The translations under genes and the position numbers were made by a program. A DNA stretch of 64,000 bases from Aedes albopictus (lineage: Eukaryota > Arthropoda > Insecta > Diptera > Culicidae), in contig NC_085136.1 of assembly GCF_035046485.1 (NCBI RefSeq), positions 324,288,175 to 324,352,174 on the forward strand, in the 5' to 3' direction. Under the pieces are notes generated by a model that was not told the origin of the DNA, made no database searches, and saw nothing but the letters and a program-made list of their open reading frames with translations. Below, one piece after another: positions 56,070-64,000 of the stretch; the first letter of the stretch is position 1, and each line of letters begins with the position of its first letter.

Positions 56070-56936
56070 CGTTAGAACCCGGTAAGCGGTAAGTTAATCG
56101 CCGAGATGTATGCAGCACAAGACCCAGGAAATATACTAATATGTTTGGGACGTCCTCAAATTACGTTACTAAAAATTGTCTATTTTCAACCCCCTTTTTT
56201 TGCAGTCAAACTTTTTGCATTGTTTCTCTAAAACATGTGTCGGAATTATCACATTTTGCAGATATCCCCCAAAATGTCACGTAATTTATGGTCGCTCCTT
56301 TACCTTACCTTACAACGCACACGCTTAAAAAATGCTACATCAAAAGGTTCACTACTTTTCGAGCTTGAAATATAACTTCAAAACCACTCCGTTGAATATG
56401 CAACTTAAATTTACTACATCTACTGTTGGGCTATAGCAGAAAATGGTTTTTGTTACAACTTTGTCAATCAAAAATAATATGAGTTAAATTCACAACTCAG
56501 GTAAATTATTTTAGGGTGTCCAAGAAGCGTTCGTGTCTAGGCTTCGAAAATGGGAACGTGGGAATTAAAAATATTTATTTGTGGAAGTTCGCAAAGTTTT
56601 TTAAATATCTTTGAAATGGCTTGAAATATCCAAACCAAATTCAATAGCGTTCAACTACAACCTATTGCCTATCGAATGAAACTTGTTGCGGCATAATCAA
56701 TTGACATTTACTAGGAAAAACTTAGGCTCATTTCTTTGATCTATTATTAGCACACACATACACACACACATACACACACACATACACACACACACATACG
56801 GACGGACATTTGCTCAGTTCGTCGAGCTGTGTCGATTGATATATAAGACTTGATAATCTGAGCTTTCTATCAAAAATTGATTTTTGGAGTGAAATGATAG
56901 CCTTTCGGTACAACTTTGTTGTACGAGAAAGGCAAA
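56070..56936. repeat. Unit 3 of the repeated sequence (empty site)
   Basis: Same order as 54531-55955 without the Tc1/mariner-like insert. It contains a (CACACA)n microsatellite expansion at 56752-56798 and ends with the same GGCTTTC-like hairpin (56900-56936). Confidence 0.9.
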
Positions 56937-58072
56937 AACCGTGTAAAAAACCGTGTAGAAAAAGACCTCAGTGTTATCTAATTTTATCTCACACAAACGC
57001 AGTCTTTCTGGAATGCATGCTGAAAATGAAGACTTTTTAAATCAATCATTTTTCTTGTCTAAATAAAAACCAGACCAACTGGGCAGCATGTGGTGCAGAG
57101 AAGACTTCAAGGGATAGAACTATTTTGCAATGCTACGTAAAAAGTAAAAATGTAAAAAGATCTAATGCCGTTCTAAGGTAATCTACATAAGTTATGGGAC
57201 TTGTTACATTTGAGATACTAGTTAAAAATTATAAATAAAGCTTCACTTTCGATGAACATCAAAAGATCCATACAAAAATAATTAGAACATATAAATTTAA
57301 TTAGAATGGGTAACGAATGTAGCAAACACCAGGAATATCGAAATGCTTATGATTGCCCATGTAAACGACTTTTTGGAAGAGAAAGATCCGAAAGTAATCC
57401 ACTTCTACCAACCTCTCAATTAAAAGCACATTCCAGTGCATCGCCAAACCGCGCTCGATCACCTTCCTGCAGTCATTTTCCCTCCGGCGTTCGTTCCATT
57501 TGTCAACACTGTCCCAGTTTAGCAGGCATGGCGTGAGTCCACACCGGGAGAAAACTAATCTCACTTCCTCCTCTGCTGGCCTGGCTGGCATCGAAAAGTT
57601 GGTCACCACGGCCAACAGTTCAACGAACCCGAATGGGCACAGAGCGCCACTCGATCCACATAATCCCGGGGAGTCATCTCCTCTCGGTTATACAAGAAAA
57701 CTTGTAATCGTCGTCGTACCTATACCTACACCGACTGCCACCTTTCCGCGCGCGCGCGCGGACTGCGGCAATGGCATTAATCATGCTACCTTTTGCGCGC
57801 GCTCTCTCTATCTCTCACCGGCACTGGGGCCTGCTTCCTTCCACCTCTGACGTAGTCGCTGGCAGCAGCAGCATCGTTTTCCCACAACCTGCAGTGAGGC
57901 ACTCCCGAGCAGAGCATTATCACCATTCCGATCTACCTCCAGCGGGAACGAACAAACTTTTCTTTCATCGGCGGCGTTTTCGAGGTTAAGTGAGGTGTTT
58001 GTCCCAGATGTTGTTGTTTTGCAAAGTAGCTCAAAAGCCGCTTGCTTCAATAACAATGAAAGCTCAACGCGC

Positions 58073-58107
<35 letters not shown>

Positions 58108-58429
58108 GGCTTCGCATGCTCGAAAAGAAAGTTGGTCCCAAAAAATAACAAACTTCGGAACGAGTGGAAGAGTTGCATTGCGTTCTTCAAATCGATCATC
58201 TTCATCCGATGAATCTAGGCCTCGGACGATTGGCCACGCTCGAAAGTGCTATTTTGGATCTTATTTCACTTTCCTGCAGCCGCCATCGATAGAGGCGAGG
58301 GTATACGACTTTTGACGGGTGTTTTTTAAGATTTAAGGGTGCTATATGGATGGGCATGTTATTAGCAAGACCAAGAGTGTCTGGATGCACTTCCCGATCA
58401 GTCCAAGAACTTTACGAATCCTTGTAGTA
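56937..58429. other. No recognised gene; possible low-copy flank with CAG run
   Basis: CCGTGTAAAAAACCGTG words at 56938 are MITE remnants. After 57300 the DNA is GC-richer, with a (CG)n run at 57748 and (CAG)8-like repeat at 58074-58105. ORF 57306-57536 starts MGNECSKHQ, an N-myristoylation-like start, but competes with a 104-codon minus ORF (57615-57301). ORF 57995-58315 is open through the CAG run (poly-Gln). None is recognised. This stretch could be the 5' region of a host gene. Confidence 0.35.
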
Positions 58430-58765
58430 ACAGGGGGTTTCAGGGGGCTCCAGGGAGTCTCTGGGGCACTTCAGGGAGTTTCAGAGGATCTCCGTGGCAC
58501 TTCAACGGGTCTTATAGGGGTTCATAGGATTCCGGAGGCGTTCCAAGAGATTTCAAGGGACTTCAGGCAGGTTGCAGGGGGTATCAGGAGATTTCAGGAT
58601 ATCACAGTGGATTTCAGGACATTCCAGGGGGTTTCAAGGACTTTTTATGGCGTCTCAGGGCAGTTTCTAGGGGATTCAAGGAAGTCATCATGGAGTACCT
58701 ATAGGTTCCAGAGGTGTTACAGGGAGTTTCAGGGACCAAGGGTTCTCGGGGGTTTGACGCGCTAA
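58430..58765. repeat. GGGGTTTCAGGG-type minisatellite
   Basis: Repeats of TTTCAGGGGG, CTTCAGGGAG and TTTCAAGGG in a ~12- to 15-bp rhythm: the complement type of 25740 and 36600. Confidence 0.8.
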
Positions 58766-58780
58766 AGATCGCTAAAGGGT

Positions 58781-59440
58781 GAGCAAAAAGGTCTACTTTG
58801 AGGGTCACTGTCAGAGTGCCAATGCGAATCCGTGGGGTGATGTCTCTACAGGATCGTGATACCCAATGCTAGAGGTGTAAAGGCTCCTATAGAGCAGTCT
58901 CCAGAGATGTTGGAGGGGCTTTTTCCGCGTCATGAACCTAGTCCTTGGCCTTCTTTCGTAGGACAGCTGGGAACTGGGGCTGGCTATCAGGAGGGGATCA
59001 CCGATGAGGAACTTGAAGGGGATAGCAAAATACCTCGGCGTAGGTAAGGCCAAAGGCCTGGACGGAGCTCCGTACCTAGCCTGAAAAGTAGATATCGGAA
59101 AGGCTCCCGATGTACAGGTCTACTATGCAGAAATTCCTGGGCAAAAGAGTTTTCCCAGAGGTTTGGAAGCTGCAGAGCCTGGTACTATTTCCAAAGGCGG
59201 AGAAACCACTCGGTCACCCGTCGGCATATAGACCAATGTGCTTGATCGACACGGCGGGGAAGGTGCTCAAGAAGATCATCCTCAATAGAACGTTGAGGCA
59301 CACTGAGGGGTGTAAATGGTCTCTCGAGTAACCTGTACGGTTTCCGGAAGAGGAGGTCCTCCATACACGCTATCTTGTCGGTCACAAAGCCCACCAAGAT
59401 ACCGCTCCAGCGTTAGAGGAGTGTGCAATAGTGAGTCTGG
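58781..59440 (+). pseudogene. R1-clade RT N-terminal fragment
   Basis: Starts at AGCAAAAAGGTCTACTTTGAG and matches 45180-45850: SANANPWGD, PTEQSPEMLEG..PRHEPSPW, GKAKGLDGAPYL, FPEVWKLQSLVLFPKAEKPL, SAYRPMCLIDTAGKVL and a shifted NLYGFRKRRSS. It has several frame changes. It shows the base missing from the copy at 45573. Truncation points are the shared AGCAAAAAGG site on the left and the TTCGGCC-bearing insert on the right. Confidence 0.85.
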
Positions 59441-59716
59441 ATGATGCTGGGTCATTAGACCGAATGGTCATCAGGACCAATTGAAAGTTAGTCGTTGTTT
59501 TTACCTTTTCCAACATTTTTTGCCAAAAACTAGTTTAACAATAAAACTAGAAAGAATAGCCTATGTTTTAAAGAAGGAAAAATTTATTAATTGAATATCA
59601 GCAGTTTCAGCTCCAAAAGTTGAGAAGCAGGCTTTGTCTCAGTGGGGGCGTAACGGCAAGAAGAAGACCCAATGACCATTCGGCCTGATGACCATTCGGC
59701 CTAATGACCATTCGGC
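59441..59716. repeat. Insert bounded by CATTAGGCCGAATGGTCAT repeats, locus 3
   Basis: The left edge is TCATTAGACCGAATGGTCAT; the right edge is a tandem of GACCATTCGGCCTGAT / GACCATTCGGCCTAAT (59675-59716). The middle is AT-rich with no coding. It replaces about two thirds of the R1 RT. Confidence 0.65.
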
Positions 59717-60071
59717 CGTTCAAATCGCGTTGCACACAAGCATCAGTTCTTGATGCTTGCAGAGAAGTTGGACGCGAGCGTGGTGGTCGACTCTGTCAAT
59801 CCGTGCAGCGCCAGAATGCTAACTTCGTGGACTTCGTCATGGTGCAGTGTCACCGACGTTTGTTGCTGCAGGCTACGAAGCTAATCTTGAGGATGCTATG
59901 CGCACTAGCCCCTCTCTGAAGCAATGCCTTCTTGGTGGTTCCGGAGAGACAAAGGGTTTAGACGACCATAAAAATATTGTTTAGTGGGTCGGAGAAATGG
60001 TAGTTCTGGCTTCTACTTGATTGTGGAGGACAGTTCCTATCTCCACATTACTTGGACCTCCCTGTTCAGGT
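59717..60071 (+). other. R1 LINE 3' UTR remnant
   Basis: Matches 47455-47830 in order. It is cut at 60071 by the LTR retrotransposon. Confidence 0.8.
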
Positions 60072-60263
60072 TGTGGTGGATACACCCTGACTACGCCTGT
60101 GTGTTTATAGAGTCAACTCGAACGACCGTGTTTATGCATGGTAGCATAAACACATTGCGGTAGAGTGCGATAAACTATAAGTTGCACACGCAGCAAAAAG
60201 GCGTGTGACACACCACCTCGATTGAGTTAAGAAGTAGAAATAAATCATTCATTCTTAGTTACA
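60072..60263 (+). repeat. Putative 5' LTR
   Basis: TGTGGTGGATACACC ... TTCTTAGTTACA (TG...CA). It has a TATA-like TTTATAG at 60107 and AATAAA at 60238. The left limit is set by the end of R1 similarity; the right limit is inferred. A TGGCAGACTAACTC sequence at 60274 could be the primer-binding site. The 3' LTR is outside, so the limits are unproven. Confidence 0.6.
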
Positions 60264-60422
60264 ACGGCAATCGTGGCAGACTAACTCATCCGAACCTTTC
60301 CCCAGAAGTCAGAACAAGACATGGCGATCCTGCCAGGAGGTGTCTGCCTGTGAATTAAAGTTAATTACGGTACTGTGAAAGTAATTAGTGAACAGTGAAT
60401 AACCGTGTGAATAACCGTTGAA

Positions 60423-60641
60423 ATGGGCTGGTTTTCGGCGGACGAGATCGTCGCCCCGACCAGCAGTGTTACAAGTGCACCATCCAATAGTGGACACCTT
60501 ACGGCACAAACCGTGGCCCTGTGTGTTCTAGCAGGTGTAGCCGTAGGATATTTGCTGGTAAAAGCAGTGATCAAGTGCCATCGCCAGCAAACGGAGAGAG
60601 TCGCCGAACGAGTGTCCCGCTTGGCAAACCTGCCAGCATAA
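60423..60641 (+). CDS. Small leader ORF: predicted single-pass membrane protein
   Basis: 72 residues. It starts MGWFSADEI in an AAATGGG context with Gly at position 2, which could be myristoylated. A hydrophobic stretch follows at about residues 29-48 (TVALCVLAGVAVGYLLVKAV), then a short basic tail (KCHRQQTERVAERVSRL). The layout suggests an N-terminal outside or lumenal segment, one membrane pass and a basic cytosolic tail, or a signal anchor. It lies between LTR and gag, 35 bp before the next small ORF and in another frame. No family is recognised. Some mdg1/412-type elements have small leader ORFs, so an accessory role is possible; it could also be a chance ORF. Confidence 0.5.
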   Translation: MGWFSADEIVAPTSSVTSAPSNSGHLTAQTVALCVLAGVAVGYLLVKAVIKCHRQQTERVAERVSRLANLPA

Positions 60642-60676
60642 GAAGAAAAGACAATTCTAACCAGCAATATTGTAAA

Positions 60677-60955
60677 ATGAGTGCGAAACGTGATCTACAG
60701 GAAGAAACAATAAAACAGTGTACAGAGTTTTTTACCAGGGAGTTATCCCATTATAATCGATTATTGGTGAAACGGATCGAAATCAGTAACGAGGAATTAC
60801 ACGCAAAGGAGCTGATTATTGAAGCGGTGTTCCAGATTGGATCGGCAGCTGTGATGCGAACCGGACGACGCGACCACATGGACACTTACAATTTCAATTA
60901 TGGGGAATTGAGGATGGCGTTAGAAGAATACCGTCGTCGGTTTCTGACCAGATAA
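60677..60955 (+). CDS. Small leader ORF 2 (charged, helical)
   Basis: 92 residues from MSAKRDLQEE (AAAATGAGT context) to EEYRRRFLTR. The frame is also open upstream to 60521. It is rich in charged residues with likely amphipathic helices (EETIKQCTEFFTRELSHY, NEELHAKELIIEAVFQI). It has no zinc knuckle, no membrane segment and no family I can name. It precedes gag by about 220 bp, in which a GTAAGT donor-like site occurs at 61131. It may be an accessory or split part of gag; the length and undisturbed frame are the only direct support. Confidence 0.5.
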   Translation: MSAKRDLQEETIKQCTEFFTRELSHYNRLLVKRIEISNEELHAKELIIEAVFQIGSAAVMRTGRRDHMDTYNFNYGELRMALEEYRRRFLTR

Positions 60956-61173
60956 ACCAAAAAGGGAAGTATCGACAAAAATTAAGTTAATTGAAGAAAT
61001 ATTAAAGTTCGTCAAATTTTTAGGTACAACAAACAAAACTATGGATGTACAAATGATTCGACATACGCATATAAGTTTTCTTGGGCAGTACACAACAAGA
61101 ATTCCATGCAAAGGAAGTTTTAATTGTAAGTAATATAAAACAAAATGATTAAGCGATTCTTTTATGAAATGGA

Positions 61174-62388
61174 ATGGACAGATTTTTTCAAATTGAAGAT
61201 GCAATATTGAAATTGCATAGTAACCTTCGTAAATATAGTGATTATGCTACTGCAACCAAACAAATTAAAATAGATACATTGATTAATTTAAATAAAGAAT
61301 TAAAGGAAATTGTAACAAAAAATAAATTTGATACAGAGTTACAAAATTCTCTCATTGCTAGGTATCGGCAACTAAAAGAATTCATAAACGAAGGAATTGA
61401 AAGGTTAAACGGTAATATTTTGGACGATTCGATTTTAGAAAATTTGTTCATTCAAGAGGAGTTTGGGCAACAAGTAATCAACATGGCACAGAAAATTGAT
61501 TTGAGCATAGCCTTACGGCTCGTCGATAAGTTTAATGGCGAGGCCGATAGGTTGCTTGGATTTTTCGAAACAATCGATCTACTGAAGGACTACTCTGATG
61601 GAGTCCCTGATGCAGAATTGATTAAGTTTATTAAAACCAGGTTAACAGGTCCAGCTCACGGTGCAATAACCACCGCGACGACTTTGGCTGAAGTGAAGAA
61701 ACTTTTAAAAGACAAATTTTCAATTAAATTTAGTCCGCAGGCCATTGAAGCGGAGATGGCCAGTATGAAACAACAAAAGAAAACAATATCAGAATATGGA
61801 CATGAAATGAATGAGCTGGCGGCGAAACTATCCGCAGCTCATGTATCGCAAGGAACCTTTTCCGATGAATCAGCGGCAAGTGCCATTGTGCAACCCGTTG
61901 CCGTGAAGTCGTTTACGAATGGTCTGAAAGACCATAGAACTCAATTTTTCCTAAAAGCGCGTAATCCTAATACCCTTGTGAAGGCTATCAGTGATGCGCT
62001 AGAGGTACAAAACACTGAAGAGGAATCAGCTATGTGGTTTCATGCTAGTCCCTCAAGGCAAAAACCCCAAAACCCTTATCGAGGACGAGGATTCCAGACC
62101 AGAGGATTCTCAAGTTTCCGAAGAGGAAACAGATCCAGAGGTTATGGCCACAATAGAGGTCGTGGTAGAAATCAATACAACCACTACGACCAGCACCAAA
62201 ACAACTACAATCACCAAGCTCAGTACAATAATCAACCAAATAATAATCAACACCAATATCAACCAAGAGGAGGGCATAACAATAGAGGAAGGCAGGGACA
62301 TGCAAACGTAGCAATCCCTGTGCCTCAACCAAGACCAGAACCTCCGGAAGATGACGTAGCAAACGTCATTGATCTTTTTCGTGAGTAA
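61174..62388 (+). CDS. gag: Gag-like polyprotein of Ty3/gypsy element
   Basis: 404 residues from MDRFFQIED. The first ~105 residues are helical; the capsid-like region follows (DKFNGEADRLLGFFETIDLL, FIKTRLTGPAHGAI, LLKDKFSIKFSPQAIEAEM). The C-terminal ~110 residues are rich in Arg, Gly, Asn and Gln (RGRGFQTRGFSSFRRGNRSR, then N/Q/H-rich). There is no CCHC knuckle, so RNA binding probably uses the RG-rich tail. The frame is intact. It would form the particle. The ATG at 61169 is in another frame. The last 29 bp overlap the protease frame, which lies one base forward. Confidence 0.85.
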   Translation: MDRFFQIEDAILKLHSNLRKYSDYATATKQIKIDTLINLNKELKEIVTKNKFDTELQNSLIARYRQLKEFINEGIERLNGNILDDSILENLFIQEEFGQQVINMAQKIDLSIALRLVDKFNGEADRLLGFFETIDLLKDYSDGVPDAELIKFIKTRLTGPAHGAITTATTLAEVKKLLKDKFSIKFSPQAIEAEMASMKQQKKTISEYGHEMNELAAKLSAAHVSQGTFSDESAASAIVQPVAVKSFTNGLKDHRTQFFLKARNPNTLVKAISDALEVQNTEEESAMWFHASPSRQKPQNPYRGRGFQTRGFSSFRRGNRSRGYGHNRGRGRNQYNHYDQHQNNYNHQAQYNNQPNNNQHQYQPRGGHNNRGRQGHANVAIPVPQPRPEPPEDDVANVIDLFRE

Positions 62389-63126
62389 CTCAGGAAAACG
62401 ACTACCATCAATAAATTTTTATATCAAAGACCAACAAATTCCATTTATCTTGGATAGTGGAGCTAGCTGTTCCATTATTACAGCACAACTTGTTCCACCG
62501 AGAACGGTTATTGATGAAAATGATACAATCAGAATTCGTGGAATAAACGGAACAACTTACGCCCTAGGAAGTATTAATGCACGCCTGTGTTACGAAAATG
62601 CAATGTTTACAGCAAAATTGTATGTTGTTAAGGGTCTTCCCCCAAATGTACCTGCGTTACTTGGTACTGATTTTTTAAAAAAGTATGGAGTAACCTTACA
62701 TTTCGGGAGACAAATATTCATTGCAAATTCAAACCAGGGAAAAATAGAAATACCTTTTAATGAACCCCAAGTTTCATTAATATGCGTTCCAGCAAGAACT
62801 GAGCTTACGACAGTCATAACCGTAAATGTAAAGGAACCTCATGTTCTTTTGAGCCAACAAATAAAACCACATGTATTTATTGCCAATACGATTGTTGATC
62901 CAAAAGATGGAAAAATTCCCGTAAAAATTTTGAACGTTTCAAAAAAGACAGTTTTTCTAAATGAAATCAAACCAAAAATGGAGAAACTGGACAATTACGA
63001 TATAGTCCAACTAAATGATTGTAAAGAAATCCCAAACAGAACACAACAATTATTAAGGGAACTCAAATTAAACCATTTATCTGGAAATGAAAAAGAATCT
63101 ATTAAAAATCTGTTTAAAATACAATG
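62360..63126 (+). CDS. pol: Retroviral-type aspartic protease and linker (start of pol)
   Basis: The frame opens at 62360 after a TAG and is +1 relative to gag, with CTTTTTC at 62374-62380 as a possible shift site. It contains PFILDSGASCSII (the Asp-Ser-Gly active site of retropepsins), ALLGTDFLKKYGV (the second conserved block, LLG.DFL) and a linker toward RT. It ends at a stop (63124-63126) because one extra base near 63118 shifts the frame away from KYNDIF, where the RT continues. No ATG is needed if it is made by frameshifting. Confidence 0.85.
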
Positions 63127-64000
63127 ATATCTTTTGCCTTGAAAATGACAAATTAACCGTTACAAAAATTTTGACACCTTCGATTAATGTCAAAGATAAT
63201 ACAAAACCTGTGTACACTAAACCGTATCGGTTACCACATTCGCAAAAATCAGAAATTGAAAGACAAATTAAAGAGATGACAAAAAACGGTATAATAGAGG
63301 AAGCTCGTTCTGAATGGAACAGTCCAATGCTTCTTGTACCCAAAAAATCGTGTAATGATAGAAAAAAGTGGAGAATGGTTATAGACTACCGAAAGGTAAA
63401 CAATGCACTCCAAGATGATAGGTTTGAATTAGGGAATATTGAGGAAATTATAGACTCTTAAGCGGGAGCTAAGTACTTCACGCACTTGGATCTCTCGCAA
63501 GGATATTATCAATGCGAAATAGACCCCAAAAGCAGACCTATAACAGCTTTTTCAACAGCCTCAGGACAATTTCAAATGACTAGGCTACCCATGGGCCTCA
63601 AAATAAGCCCAGCAACTTTTTCACGATTAATGACAGTCGCAATGTCGGGATTGTGCATGGAAAAATGTTTAGTTTATCTAGACGATATTATTGTTTTTGG
63701 GAAAAGTCTAGAAGAACATAATAAAAATTTGATTGCCATTTTTGAAAGGTTGAGAGGAGTCAATTTAAAATTGAATCCAGGAAAATGTAACTTTCTGCAG
63801 CAAGAATTAATATATCTAGGACATTTTATTTCGGAAGAAGGAGTACGTCCAGATCCTTCAAAAATAGAGAGCGTTAACAATTGGCCTGTACCAACGACGG
63901 CCGATGAAGTAAAACGTTTTGTAGCGTTCGCAAATTACTATCGCAAGCATATACAAGATTTTTCTAAAATTTGCATTCCACTAAATCATTTAACAAGAAA
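63118..64000 (+). pseudogene. pol: Ty3/gypsy reverse transcriptase (in-frame stop; runs off window)
   Basis: KYNDIFCLENDKL, KPYRLPHSQKSEIERQIKEM, GIIEEARSEWNSPMLLVPKK and RMVIDYRKVN, then a TAA at 63459-63461. The same frame continues: YFTHLDLSQGYYQ (first catalytic Asp), FQMTRLPMGLKISPATFSRL, CLVYLDDIIVFG (catalytic YLDD), GVNLKLNPGKCNFLQQE and RFVAFANYYRKHI. These are RT blocks 1-7 in the Ty3/gypsy style. The frameshift before and the stop within make this copy defective. It continues past 64000 to RNase H and integrase by expectation. Confidence 0.9.

Larger units (their letters stand above)
60072..64000 (+). mobile_element. Ty3/gypsy LTR retrotransposon (5' part; continues beyond window)
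   Basis: Order: 5' LTR (60072-60263), leader with two small ORFs, gag (61174-62388), protease (62360-63126) and reverse transcriptase (to the window end). The gag-PR-RT order, the RT motifs and the missing gag zinc knuckle suit Ty3/gypsy (Metaviridae). A frameshift at about 63118 and a TAA at 63459 make it defective. It inserted into the R1 3' UTR. RNase H, integrase, any env and the 3' LTR would lie outside. Confidence 0.85.

Noticed and set aside
57301..57615. 104-codon minus-strand ORF as a host gene
   Set aside because: Overlaps equally plausible plus-strand frames and has no recognisable domain.

Overview
The window looks like a piece of a large, transposon-rich insect genome, most likely an Aedes-type mosquito. 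This is inferred from RTE-, R1- and I/Jockey-type LINEs, a Feilai-like tRNA SINE, a Ty3/gypsy element, many foldback MITEs, and AT-rich DNA between them. I found no intact host gene, no rRNA and no convincing tRNA gene. Nearly every recognisable coding stretch belongs to a transposable element, and all but a few of these are broken.

Layout. 1-4683: an RTE-clade LINE on the minus strand, entered by two foldback elements, one of which holds a third. 5950-9700: a 12-bp minisatellite with higher-order structure. 9.7-19.5 kb: mostly non-coding foldback elements, a small RT fragment and a retro-insertion. 19.5-22.0 kb: a minus-strand I/Jockey-type LINE with two nested elements. 22.1-23.1 kb: the 3' end of a second RTE family, split by a tRNA-like insert. 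24.5-25.2 kb: a degenerate R1 fragment. 25.7-29.7 kb: short-period repeats and an RTE LINE on the plus strand. 29.7-34.5 kb: a TTAA-flanked, piggyBac-like element carrying nested insertions. 34.5-36.6 kb: no recognised gene. 36.9-40.2 kb: a full-length RTE LINE (minus) with an 11-bp target duplication and a single stop in its main frame. 40.9-49.4 kb: a ~145-bp satellite in two opposite orientations, entered by a foldback element and by a 5'-truncated R1 LINE, which itself holds another LINE end. 50-57 kb: MITEs, a SINE, and a duplicated unit that carries a Tc1/mariner-like insertion. 57-58.4 kb: unassigned. 58.4-60.07 kb: a minisatellite and an R1 remnant. 60.07 kb to the end: a Ty3/gypsy LTR retrotransposon with two small leader ORFs, gag, protease and RT, running off the window.

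The order of insertion can be read directly in several places from target-site duplications, reading frames that rejoin when the insert is ignored, and duplicated 'empty sites' elsewhere in the window. The most unusual points are the two small ORFs upstream of gag (one a predicted membrane protein), the foldback pair with 9-bp target duplications and phased internal repeats, a MITE pair whose arms covary, and a breakpoint shared by three R1 copies.
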